Shown here piece after piece: positions 30,001 through 37,693 of a stretch of DNA of 64,000 nucleotides (within the stretch, counting starts at the first letter, position 1; the number at the start of each line of letters is the position of its first letter). The position numbers and the translations under genes were made by a program. Source of the stretch: Nostoc sp. NIES-4103 (GTDB lineage: Bacteria > Cyanobacteriota > Cyanobacteriia > Cyanobacteriales > Nostocaceae). The notes beneath the pieces are model-generated. The model was not told where the DNA came from. It saw only the letters and a list, made by a program, of their open reading frames with translations, and searched no databases. The stretch covers positions 8,297,787 to 8,361,786 of the forward strand of contig NZ_AP018288.1 of the NCBI RefSeq assembly GCF_002368335.1, given 5' to 3'.

Positions 30001-32331
30001 AACAGTCGGATGAATCACTTGCACAGGTTGGCTATCAACTAATACAAACTTCGTTCGTAAGATTTCGTGCCGTTGGATAATGGCGTTAATACTTTGTGTC
30101 AGTGCAGCTATGTTTAGCTGTCCCGTTAAATTAATGACAATAGGAATGTTATAAGCAAAAGTCTCAGGTGCTAACTGATGAATAAACCACAGTCCCTGCT
30201 GTGAAAAAGATAAAGGATGATAGTCTGTACTTTTCTCAATTTGAGCCAAAGTTACTACTGACACATCACCTAAAGTAATTTCTGCCAGTATTTTTGTTGC
30301 CAATCCTTGAATACTCAAACCTTCAAAAAAGTCTGCTACGGATACAGCAACTTCTAGGGAATTTTCAATCCGATTTTTTAATTCAAAAACTCTTAAAGAA
30401 TCAAGTCCCAAGCTGCTTAAAGGCTGCTTGATATCGATTTGCGAGGGTGTTATTTTCAATACTCGCGCGACTTGCTCAAGTAAATATGACTCTAACAATG
30501 GTTGAGAATTGTGTGGAGTCAGTGACAAGATAGTTGCACGATTGATCTGAAAATTATTTTCGGTTTCTACAAAATTAATACCTTCAGTAATACTGCTATT
30601 TATTATCTCTAATTCCCCAGCCAAAAACTCAGCTTTCGTTGCACGACGTTGAATCTTTCCACTAGAAGTTTTGGGAATAGTACCTGGTTTAATTAGAATC
30701 ACCCCATAAACTTGTACTTCATGCTCTTGTGATATTGCTTGACGAATTGTAGCTGTCACTTCTTCTAAATTCGGTTTGGCGCGAAACTCTAATTCTTGCA
30801 CCACTATCAATTGTTCTTGATGATCAACTTCTATACAGAAGGCTGCATTACTTCCACTACGCAATGATGGATGAGAGCGTTCTGTGGTGAGTTCAATATC
30901 TTGCGGATAAAGGTTGCGACCACGAATAATAATTAAATCTTTGGCTCTACCTGTGATAAAGACTTCTCCATTGTCTAAAAAGCCTAAGTCACCTGTGCGT
31001 AAAAAAGGCCCTTCTTTTGTGTCTTGCAAAAAGGCTTGGAAAGTTTGTTCTGTTTCTGTTTGGCGATTCCAATAACCTTTGCCAACACTGGGGCCAGATA
31101 CCCAAATTTCCCCTATTTCTTGATTCTGACAGCGAGTTAAGGTTTGTGGGTTGACAACTACAACCTGCTGTTGTGGGACGCTGCGACCACAGCTAACTAA
31201 GGCTATTGAATTATCATTGTGAGTAACAGACTCAATTACATTATTGCGTTCTATAGCGCTTTTATCTATATACTTGCTTCTTACTAACGCAGACTTGACG
31301 CTACCAGATACCATCAAAGTAGCTTCTGCCATACCATAACAAGGATAAAAAGCTTCTGGACGAAAACCGCATTCAGCGAAAGTGGCTGCAAACTTCTCTA
31401 GAGTCTCATGACGAATTGGTTCCGCACCATTAAAAGCTACACTCCAACTGCTTAAATCCAAGGTTGAGCGTTGTTCAGGGGTTATTTTTTCAATACATAA
31501 TTCGTAAGCAAAGTTAGGAGCGCCGCTAGTAGTTCCTCTGTAATGAGAAATTGCCTGTAACCAACGGTAAGGACGTTGCAGAAAAGCTGCTGGCGGCATC
31601 ATGATACAAGGAAAACCACCATACAGAGGTTGCAGTACACCGCCAATTAGCCCCATATCATGATAGACAGGCAGCCAAGTGACAAACTTACTACTAGAGG
31701 TATGTTCCATATACTGGCGCGTCACCTCAGCATTGTGTAGCAAGTTGCCATGAGTGAGCATGACACCTTTGGGTGTGCCAGTAGAACCAGAAGTGTATTG
31801 TAAAAATGCCAGAGTATCTATATTAATAAAAGGCTCACACCAAGTTTCTTCTATACCTGGTGTGAGGTTGTCGGTAGTTAGCCAGTGAATATTATCTGTA
31901 TCAAATTTATCGGCAAGCAAAGACTGCAACTGAGCCAGAATTGCCGTTGTTGTCAGGATGACTGCTGTTTGTGCATCTTGTAAAATTGCCAAGATTCTGG
32001 GGGTGTTACGCTTATTACGTGGCGGATAAGCTGGGACTGCTACCACGCCTGCATATAGACAGCCAAAAAAGGCTGGTAAGTAATCGATTCCTGGTGGATA
32101 AAGCAATAACGCACGCTCACCGCTTAAACCTAATGTTTGCAGTTGAGATGCGATCGCTCTACTTTGCCGATCTAACTCTTGATAAGTTAAAGTCGCTGCT
32201 TGCGTTTCGCCATCAAAAAGAAAGGTAAAAGCCTCAGTATTTGCTTGTTCTATAGACCTGTAACGCAGCAGTTCCACCACGGTCGAACACTTACAGACCA
32301 CTTCTTCCAAATCATTGACATGTTGAGTCAT
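27004..32331 (-). CDS. Loading protein: fatty-acyl-AMP ligase-ACP-C-A(Gly)-T
   Basis: About 1775 residues; first gene of the biosynthetic operon. Residues 1-580 form a fatty-acyl-AMP ligase (LLYPPGIDYLPAFFGCLYAG, PAYPPRN, FLQYTSGSTGTPKGVM, SSGKIQRR). An ACP follows near 642 (LGLDSLRV), then a C domain (HHIIADGWS near 838), an A domain (YTSGSTGKPKG near 1315) with specificity residues DILQLGLIWK, a Gly code, and a carrier near 1697 (GGNSLL). It should activate a fatty acid, move it to the ACP and acylate Gly, making an N-acyl-Gly starter. A Lys/Arg/Gln-rich C-terminal tail looks like a docking helix. I take the ATG at 32331; a GTG at 32355 in the same frame is possible. The start faces the divergent receptor gene. 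Confidence 0.94.
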   Translation of the reverse strand: MTQHVNDLEEVVCKCSTVVELLRYRSIEQANTEAFTFLFDGETQAATLTYQELDRQSRAIASQLQTLGLSGERALLLYPPGIDYLPAFFGCLYAGVVAVPAYPPRNKRNTPRILAILQDAQTAVILTTTAILAQLQSLLADKFDTDNIHWLTTDNLTPGIEETWCEPFINIDTLAFLQYTSGSTGTPKGVMLTHGNLLHNAEVTRQYMEHTSSSKFVTWLPVYHDMGLIGGVLQPLYGGFPCIMMPPAAFLQRPYRWLQAISHYRGTTSGAPNFAYELCIEKITPEQRSTLDLSSWSVAFNGAEPIRHETLEKFAATFAECGFRPEAFYPCYGMAEATLMVSGSVKSALVRSKYIDKSAIERNNVIESVTHNDNSIALVSCGRSVPQQQVVVVNPQTLTRCQNQEIGEIWVSGPSVGKGYWNRQTETEQTFQAFLQDTKEGPFLRTGDLGFLDNGEVFITGRAKDLIIIRGRNLYPQDIELTTERSHPSLRSGSNAAFCIEVDHQEQLIVVQELEFRAKPNLEEVTATIRQAISQEHEVQVYGVILIKPGTIPKTSSGKIQRRATKAEFLAGELEIINSSITEGINFVETENNFQINRATILSLTPHNSQPLLESYLLEQVARVLKITPSQIDIKQPLSSLGLDSLRVFELKNRIENSLEVAVSVADFFEGLSIQGLATKILAEITLGDVSVVTLAQIEKSTDYHPLSFSQQGLWFIHQLAPETFAYNIPIVINLTGQLNIAALTQSINAIIQRHEILRTKFVLVDSQPVQVIHPTVNFSLPIEDLRELSADNTTVAVEGLTKELAQHQFDLSSQPLLRGLLLHLTNNEYKLLLTFHHIIADGWSVGVVIGELAALYEAFANQKPSPLPKLPIQYADFAYWQRKYLHPQRIDNLLTYWKQRLGGKLPILDLPCDYPRSPIQTFNGAKVQLSLPNNLTEALKQLSHTEGATLFMTLLAAFKTLLYRYTGQTDILVGSPVANRNSVEVESLIGLFVNVLVLRTDLSQEPSFRELLARVKSTALEAYIHQDLPFDKLVEELQPERDLSHNPLFQVMFVLQNVPIPTPQLSDISLTFTEGDNASAKFDLTLFMEDREQGLVATLEYNTDLFNADTIHRMLGHFQTLLQAIVNEPDTSIVELPLLTEVERHQLLFEWNNTQINYPQNQCIHQLFEQQVESTPDAIALIFGNQQLTYKELNERSNKVAHYLKTLGIQPDVFVGICMERSLEMVIGILAIIKAGGAYVPLDPTYPKERLAFMLADAQVSVLLVQSHLVQQIPTHQAQVVCLDRDSQEFAAYSFDNPTSEVTAENLAYVIYTSGSTGKPKGVQIPHSAVVNFLMAMRQTPGLTPTDILLSVTTLSFDIAGLEIYLPLIVGAQVAIVSRQEASDGIQLSNCLNACGATVMQATPATWRMLIAAGWNGNQQLKILCGGEALDHTLAQQLQQRGKEVWNLYGPTETTIWSSVSQVNTQNNIAIGSPIANTQFYILDQYCQLVPIGVVGELHIGGAGLARGYLNKPELTQQRFIASPFETGKYLYKTGDLVRYRAKGSIEYLGRIDHQVKIRGFRIELGEIETVLKQHPKIRETVVIAREDIPKNQRLVAYVLPHPEMTFSVQELRDYLKDKLPDYMVPSIFVELNKLPLTPNGKIDRRALPVPEIQRLDLKEAYEAPNSEVERAIAKIWQEILHLKRVGINDNFFDLGGNSLLVVQVNHKLREILHCNISVVEMFQNPTIKSLAKYINFNSKETSAFESINNRIQKQIEAANRQKSLMKRSRNIQK

Positions 32332-32913
32332 TGCACTTTCAAAGCCCTGATGCACAGAACGACTTCTTAGAACTATCTAGCAATAGTAGGGTTGTTTGTT
32401 GAAAGCGATCGCACGCAAATATGCCGTCCCATCGGTATCGCGTTGATCTTTGGCTTTGAACAAGACTAATCATTTTATTGCTAGTAATTTTTAATTATTC
32501 CGTAGCATAAAACAACTGAACACAGATAGCAAGCACCTATTAATCTTCATCAAGAAGACTTATCATGCTTTCACCACAATATACATATGAGTATGCAGCA
32601 AATATACATCTAGGGGAGGATGACAAACTTTCATTTTTTTAAAATTCAGTTTAAACAATACTAATCCAATGTGGCAAAATGACTGTTATACAAGAGTTTC
32701 ATTACACAACGGTAGCTAGCCACCTGATAAGTGCAAGTTTCAATAAATACTTGCTTGCACAAGAACTTTATGATAACGTTTCCTAATAGTTTAGGAATTA
32801 GATGCAAATGATTTGCATCTAACTCTTGAGAAATTCTATAGATATGATGCTAAAGATTATTGCTAAAATATCGCGTCATTTATATAGACGTGAAGTTTTT
32901 GAGTGGTGTAGAG
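32332..32913. promoter_or_regulatory. Divergent promoter region between siderophore synthesis and receptor genes
   Basis: A 582-bp AT-rich spacer separates the loading NRPS (leftward) from the TonB receptor (rightward), so both promoters must lie here. I see no coding frame. Notable elements are the 25-bp palindrome at 32798-32822 and a smaller inverted pair GTGCAAG (32731-32737) / CTTGCAC (32754-32760). A possible receptor promoter is TTGCAT at 32813, 18 bp, then TATAGA at 32837, which would place the palindrome over the -35. I found no comparably clear operator for the leftward operon. Confidence 0.55.
32798..32822. promoter_or_regulatory. 25-bp perfect palindrome, Fur-box-like operator
   Basis: Arms TTAGATGCAAAT and ATTTGCATCTAA flank a single central G. 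The inner 7-1-7 part TGCAAAT-G-ATTTGCA has the geometry of the Fur consensus TGATAAT-N-ATTATCA and matches 5 of 7 positions in each arm. It ends 91 bp before the receptor ATG at 32914. Control by iron through FurA is the obvious inference given the genes; another palindrome-binding regulator is possible. Confidence 0.6.
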
Positions 32914-35682
32914 ATGAGTATCAAGATGCAAGAGCCGTTAGTTAAAAGCTTGTTATATAAAGGTTTAGTTTCAGGAGCAGTACGAATGAAGTCTGGATTG
33001 ATCAGTGATATACGTTCGGTAGGATTGGCACTAGCGGTAATTAGCAGCTTGATACAACCATCTCATGCAGGAACGCAGACAGCAGAAGTATCCACTATTG
33101 ATAGCCAGAAATCTCGCTCTACCAATGCAACACAATTACTCGTACAAAACAGCGTTACTTCAGTTACTAAAGTTACGGGTATTAAAATCAATTCTACAGA
33201 TAAAGGCATCGAAGTTATTTTAGAAACTGCCAACGCAGAAGCGCTCAAACCACTAAATAATAATCAAGGCAACAGTTTTATAGCGGATATACCTAATGCA
33301 GTGTTAGCACTGCCCAACGGTGCTAATTTTACCCAAAATAATCCGGTACCAGGGATTGTATCTGTCAGCGTCACTCAAGCTGATGTCAATACTGTTCGAG
33401 TCACAGTCACGGGTGAGGGAGGTTTACCAACAGCAGAGTTATTTGATAGTGATGAAGGTCTAATTTTTGAACTTGCACCCGTTGCTTCAGCCACACAGCC
33501 AGCAGAACAGCCAACGAGTGAAACACCACCATCACAGCCAGCAGAACAGCCGACGAGTGAAACACCGTCAGAACAACCAACTGCACAGAGTGAAACACCA
33601 CCATCACAGCCAGCAGAACAGCCAACGAGTGAAACACCAACAGAACAACCAACTGCACAGAGTGATGAACCAATTGAATTGTTAGTGACAGGTGAACAAG
33701 ACAGCTATCTTGTACCTACAGCCAGTACTGCAACTAAAACAGACACACTTTTGCGTGATGTACCCCAAGCAATTCAAGTGATTCCTCAACAAGTACTGCA
33801 AGACCAACAAGTCAGTCGTTTGAACGAAGCTTTACAAAATGCACCAGGTGTTATAGCTAATAACTCAGAACGTTCTGCTTTTGAAGGATTTACCATTCGT
33901 GGTTTTAGTAACCGCAACATCATCCGCAATGGTCTGAGAGACGACACTAATATTACGACTAACGTCAACATTGAGAATATCGAACAGATAGAAGTTTTGC
34001 GAGGGCCAGCCTCAGTTCTATTTGGACAAGGGGGCGCTGGAGGTACGATTAATATCGTCACGAAAAAACCTCTAAGCACTCCTTTTTATGCCATTGAGGG
34101 AACCATCGGTAGTTTTGACACCTATGGCGGCTCTATAGATCTTACAGGGCCGTTAAATGATGACAGAACTTTTCTATATCGGTTAATTGCATCTGCATCC
34201 ACGACAGATACATTTGTCGATTTTTTTGAAAGAGAGCGTTATTCGGTTGCTCCTAGTTTCACTTGGCTGATGAGTAAGAACACTCAATTAACCGTAGAAA
34301 CTGAGTATTCAGACCAAAAACAACCCAACGACCGAGGTTTACCTGCTGTAGGTACAGTCTTACCTAACCCCAACGGTGAAATACCAATCAATCGTTTTAT
34401 TGGCGAACCTTTTTCTGATATCGACAAAAACAATCGTCAATCTCTGCGGATTGGTTACAATTTTGAGCATCGTTTTAGTGAAAATTGGCAACTCCGCAAT
34501 AACTTTAATTTTTCCTACCTGAGTGTGGCACAAAATTCTTTGTTCCCAACAGGACTTTTAGACGATAATCGCACCCTTGAACGAGGTTTATTTATCTCTA
34601 AATTTGCCGAACAAACCTACAGCTTAGATACAAATGTTGTAGGTAATTTCAAAACAGGCAGCATTGATCACAAAATCTTATTTGGGATCGACTTGTCGAG
34701 GCAACTTTCTTATTATGAAGGAAGAAATTTCTTGCAAGAACTTGACCCCATAGATATTTTTAATCCCATTTATCGGCGTGAAAGTGCTGGTGCAATTATT
34801 GAGGAATTTCCTGATACACCTACAATATCTCAAGGTTTAGGATTTTATCTACAAGACCAGATTGCCTTCTCAGAAAACTTGAAATTGGTTCTAGGTGGAA
34901 GATTTGATATTGTCACGCAGGAATTAGAAGATTCTCAAGGACAAACAAGTAATTTTCAACAAGATGAAGCATTTAGTCCTCGTGTTGGTATTGTCTATCA
35001 ACCGAGCCAAACTGTTTCTGTTTATGCTAACTATAGCCGTTCATTTGAACAGGTTACAGGAACAAGTTTCGACGACAGACTATTTGAACCAGAACGGGGA
35101 ACTCAGTATGAAGTCGGGATGAAAGTAGATTGGACAAATAATCTTTCTTCAACCTTAGCTTTATATCAAATCACACGCTCCAATGTTCTTACTACTGATT
35201 TTAGAGACCCAAGTGGTAATTCTTCTATCCAGACAGGAGAACAAAGAAGTCGGGGTATTGAATTAGATATAACAGGTGAAATTGCACCAGGATGGAAGAT
35301 TATTGGTGGCTATGCTTACACCGATGCACGAGTCACTGAAGACAATAATATTCCTGAAGGAAATCGCATCAACAATGTGCCAGAACACGCTTTTAGTTTG
35401 TGGAGTACCTACGAAATTCAAAAAGGTAATTTGCAAGGCTTAGGATTTGGCTTAGGGCTTTTTTATGTAGGAGAAAGAGAAGCAGATTTAGAAAATAGCT
35501 TTAGTTTGCCAAGTTATGTACGCACTGATGCAGCTTTATTTTACCGCCGAAATAACTTCCGAGCCGCTCTGAATGTGCAAAACTTGTTTGACAATGAATA
35601 TTTTGAAACTGCTGAAAGCGACCTGCGCGTTTTTCCTGGCGCACCGCGCACTGTAAAATTTACATTGGGTTGGCAATTGTAA
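32914..35682 (+). CDS. TonB-dependent siderophore receptor with AMIN domain
   Basis: About 922 residues from ATG 32914; a TTG at 32860 opens the same frame but is a poorer start. The N-terminal signal-like segment LALAVISSLIQPSHAG is followed by an AMIN domain (about residues 80-190, IKINSTDKGIEVILET to EGLIFEL). A Pro/Glu/Thr-rich repeat linker, the plug (DVPQAIQVIPQQVLQDQQ, FTIRGFSNRN, IEVLRGPASVLFGQGGAGG) and a 22-strand-type barrel ending in FTLGWQL come next. AMIN-plus-plug receptors are typical of cyanobacteria; AMIN probably contacts peptidoglycan. FhuA/FecA-like receptors take up ferric siderophores across the outer membrane. Lying head-to-head with the NRPS operon, it is the likely receptor for that product. 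A Fur-box-like palindrome precedes it. Confidence 0.95.
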   Translation: MSIKMQEPLVKSLLYKGLVSGAVRMKSGLISDIRSVGLALAVISSLIQPSHAGTQTAEVSTIDSQKSRSTNATQLLVQNSVTSVTKVTGIKINSTDKGIEVILETANAEALKPLNNNQGNSFIADIPNAVLALPNGANFTQNNPVPGIVSVSVTQADVNTVRVTVTGEGGLPTAELFDSDEGLIFELAPVASATQPAEQPTSETPPSQPAEQPTSETPSEQPTAQSETPPSQPAEQPTSETPTEQPTAQSDEPIELLVTGEQDSYLVPTASTATKTDTLLRDVPQAIQVIPQQVLQDQQVSRLNEALQNAPGVIANNSERSAFEGFTIRGFSNRNIIRNGLRDDTNITTNVNIENIEQIEVLRGPASVLFGQGGAGGTINIVTKKPLSTPFYAIEGTIGSFDTYGGSIDLTGPLNDDRTFLYRLIASASTTDTFVDFFERERYSVAPSFTWLMSKNTQLTVETEYSDQKQPNDRGLPAVGTVLPNPNGEIPINRFIGEPFSDIDKNNRQSLRIGYNFEHRFSENWQLRNNFNFSYLSVAQNSLFPTGLLDDNRTLERGLFISKFAEQTYSLDTNVVGNFKTGSIDHKILFGIDLSRQLSYYEGRNFLQELDPIDIFNPIYRRESAGAIIEEFPDTPTISQGLGFYLQDQIAFSENLKLVLGGRFDIVTQELEDSQGQTSNFQQDEAFSPRVGIVYQPSQTVSVYANYSRSFEQVTGTSFDDRLFEPERGTQYEVGMKVDWTNNLSSTLALYQITRSNVLTTDFRDPSGNSSIQTGEQRSRGIELDITGEIAPGWKIIGGYAYTDARVTEDNNIPEGNRINNVPEHAFSLWSTYEIQKGNLQGLGFGLGLFYVGEREADLENSFSLPSYVRTDAALFYRRNNFRAALNVQNLFDNEYFETAESDLRVFPGAPRTVKFTLGWQL
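33496..33663 (+). repeat. In-frame coding repeat, QPAEQPTSET-type linker
   Basis: Three copies of a unit translating to QPAEQPTSETP, two of them extended by EQPTAQS, form a flexible acidic Pro-rich linker between the AMIN and plug domains of the receptor. Copies are nearly identical at DNA level, suggesting recent duplication and possible length variation between strains. Confidence 0.85.
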
Positions 35683-35718
35683 GTAGGTCGGCGCAAATAA
35701 AGCTAACCCCTAAAGGTC

Positions 35719-35746
35719 GTCATTTGTCATTTGTCATTTGTCATTG
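35719..35746. repeat. Heptanucleotide repeat GTCATTT, about 4 copies
   Basis: GTCATTT is repeated three times plus a partial fourth, just downstream of the receptor stop. STRR type; no coding role. Confidence 0.85.
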
Positions 35747-35765
35747 GTGAGGGTTTCAAGTTTTG

Positions 35766-35872
35766 TAGTGGCGTGTCAAGGCTAAAATGATGCAATAGAT
35801 TTTTGAGATAATTGAAATAAATCAATGTTTTCTAATTTTTCCTAATGCACAAATTTAGGCTTGACACGCTAG
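35766..35872. mobile_element. MITE-like element, first of a tandem pair
   Basis: The ends AGTGGCGTGTCAAGGCTAAA and the inverse of TTTAGGCTTGACACGCTAGT are near-perfect inverted repeats (about 17 of 20 matching) around 65 bp of AT-rich, non-coding DNA. A related element with the same kind of ends starts directly after it. Confidence 0.65.
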
Positions 35873-35981
35873 TAGTGGCGTGACAAGACTAAAATGGTGG
35901 ATTAACGAACCACAGAGGCGCAGAGAACACAGAGATAAAAAAAGAATTTTATTGCACAACTTTAGTCTTGCCACGCCAGTA
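35873..35981. mobile_element. MITE-like element, second of a tandem pair
   Basis: The ends TAGTGGCGTGACAAGACTAA and TTAGTCTTGCCACGCCAGTA are inverted repeats with two mismatches. The interior differs from the first copy and contains CCACAGAGGCGCAGAG, a motif often seen in cyanobacterial spacers. No transposase is present, so mobility would depend on a trans-acting one. Confidence 0.65.
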
Positions 35982-35982
35982 G

Positions 35983-36013
35983 GGTGCGTTATGGACTCTT
36001 GTCCTAACGCACC
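35983..36013. repeat. GGTGCGTTA hairpin
   Basis: GGTGCGTTA and TAACGCACC form 9-bp arms around 13 bp between the convergent receptor and exporter genes. The identical arms recur at 51823-51846, so it is a dispersed repeat. It may act as a bidirectional terminator, but there is no clear U-run. Confidence 0.55.
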
Positions 36014-36088
36014 GCTAGACAAATGTAATATCATTTCTAAAAATATTTACAACACATAAATTGGCTCTTTGGGGCGTACAACAGAGTA

Positions 36089-37411
36089 CTAGTTATACTC
36101 TGCATCATGGTCTGGCACAATAATTTCTACATCCCGCAGCACGCGTACAGAAAACCCAAGCAAACCAACTAGTAACATCCACACAGCACAAATCACATAT
36201 AAAAGGGCTATCCCTGCACCAGTACCAGTTCCAAATAATCCTCCAAATATACCAACCAGAACACCGCCTGATTGCAACCCAGGTGTAAAAACACCATCTG
36301 CTAATGGCCCTGCTATTAAGTAGCCTACCGCAGAAGCTATCTGCAAAAGTAGCGATCGCGCTGCAAAAACTCTCCCTTGCACATTAGGAGGTACTTTAGC
36401 TAACCAAATAGCAGTATCTGAACTTCCATTTAAAGGAAAACTGAAAGATGAGCAAAATTGTGCAGGAATCCAAACCCAAAGTGTTCTGCCCAAACCAAAG
36501 ATAGTTTTACTTAAACCTGCACATATCATCCCCAACAAAACACCTTTAATTTTTCGTCTAAAACCGCCCCAAGTGCTAATAATTAAGACTCCCATTATAC
36601 CGCCAAAACCAGCAGCAGAAGCCAAACTACCTAGCACTAAGGTATTATTATTTGTTCTTGACAGAATCATCGGTGAGTATAAGGAATTACCAAGATCATG
36701 GGGAAGCCAAAATAATAAATTAACTATTAACAGTGCCAGTAAGCTTTTTTGCTTATTAATGTAGCGCCAACCTAATCCCAAATCTCGCCAAATATTAGCT
36801 ACGTTTTCATGTGCTGTTGCTGGTAATAGTTGAGGAATATTTACTAGCAATAAGCTACCAATTGCGATAGTAAAAGTAAATATATCAATTAACCAAATTC
36901 CTAAAAAACCAATGATTGTATAAAGATATCCAGCCAACGCAGGTGCGATTATATTGCTTCCGTAACTAGACAAAAATTCTAGGCTACTAGCGCGAGTATA
37001 GTGTTTTTTAGGAATCATCAGCGATACTGATGACGAATATGCCAATGACTGAAATTGATTGAAAGTTCCGACAATAGCACCTGTAAGGTAAAAGTGCCAA
37101 ATTTGTAAATGATTGCTGAGATAAAGCAATATAATAATAATAGTAGTACAAACTGCTACAGTGTCACCTACCATCATTAGTAATTTCCGGTTAAAGCGGT
37201 CTACAATAACACCACTGATCGGGGTAATAATAATACTAGGAAGTAAACTAAAAAATCCCACTAAAGCGAGAGTAGTTGCTTTACCTGTAATTTCCCATGC
37301 CCAAATTTCAATTGCAAAACTGGTCATGCTGCTACCAATAGTAGACACTAACTGACCAAGCCAGACGGTGATAAAATTACGCATACTGGCAGAGTTTGGT
37401 TGTTGTGGCAT
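36089..37411 (-). CDS. MFS transporter, EntS-like putative siderophore exporter
   Basis: 440 residues with about 12 hydrophobic segments. The N-terminus ITVWLGQLVSTIGSSMTSFA and the loop SGVIVDRFNRKLLMMVGD (the DRxxRK-type motif between TM2 and TM3) are characteristic of the EntS/MefA-like branch of the major facilitator family. These proteins sit in the inner membrane and expel siderophores or drugs by proton exchange. It lies downstream of the reductase and uptake genes and beside the receptor, so export of the cluster product is the best guess. The 282-bp gap from the reductase contains repeats, so it may have its own promoter. No defects seen. Confidence 0.85.
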   Translation of the reverse strand: MPQQPNSASMRNFITVWLGQLVSTIGSSMTSFAIEIWAWEITGKATTLALVGFFSLLPSIIITPISGVIVDRFNRKLLMMVGDTVAVCTTIIIILLYLSNHLQIWHFYLTGAIVGTFNQFQSLAYSSSVSLMIPKKHYTRASSLEFLSSYGSNIIAPALAGYLYTIIGFLGIWLIDIFTFTIAIGSLLLVNIPQLLPATAHENVANIWRDLGLGWRYINKQKSLLALLIVNLLFWLPHDLGNSLYSPMILSRTNNNTLVLGSLASAAGFGGIMGVLIISTWGGFRRKIKGVLLGMICAGLSKTIFGLGRTLWVWIPAQFCSSFSFPLNGSSDTAIWLAKVPPNVQGRVFAARSLLLQIASAVGYLIAGPLADGVFTPGLQSGGVLVGIFGGLFGTGTGAGIALLYVICAVWMLLVGLLGFSVRVLRDVEIIVPDHDAEYN

Positions 37412-37497
37412 TTGTAAGATTCTTGCAATAGTTAGATTTGTGTGATGTTATATCAAGTTCGGCTAATTACTTACGATATAGTTGGTTTCCCTGGTAA

Positions 37498-37534
37498 TAG
37501 GTAATGGGTGATGGGTGATGGGTAGTGGGTGAGA
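37498..37534. repeat. Degenerate heptamer repeat (GATGGGT type)
   Basis: About five copies of GGTGATG/GGTAGTG-like heptamers upstream of the MFS gene. STRR type, no coding content. Confidence 0.7.
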
Positions 37535-37556
37535 TGTGATAACTAATAGTAGAATC

Positions 37557-37663
37557 AAATTCTCAATTACCAATTCCCCTTCGGGTTCGCCAGTCGCTCA
37601 TGGGGGAGACCCCCAAGACCGCGCTGGCTCACCAATTACCAATTCCCAATTCCCAACCCCCAC
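37557..37663. repeat. Dispersed intergenic repeat (CAATTACCAATTCCC with palindromic core)
   Basis: AATTACCAATTCCC blocks flank a core with CTTCGGGTTCGCCAGTCGCT, CATGGGGGAGACCCCCAAG and CGCGCTGGCTCACC. A longer version in the opposite orientation is at 49797-49972. It fills much of the 282-bp gap between the exporter and reductase genes. Confidence 0.7.
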
Positions 37664-37693
37664 GATATGATAAGTGTTTAAACGAACTTGATG

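Noticed and set aside
33407..33685. Long opposite- and alternate-frame open frames over the receptor linker
   Set aside because: They are by-products of the periodic Pro/Glu repeat; codon use and the AMIN/plug frame show that the forward receptor frame is the real one.
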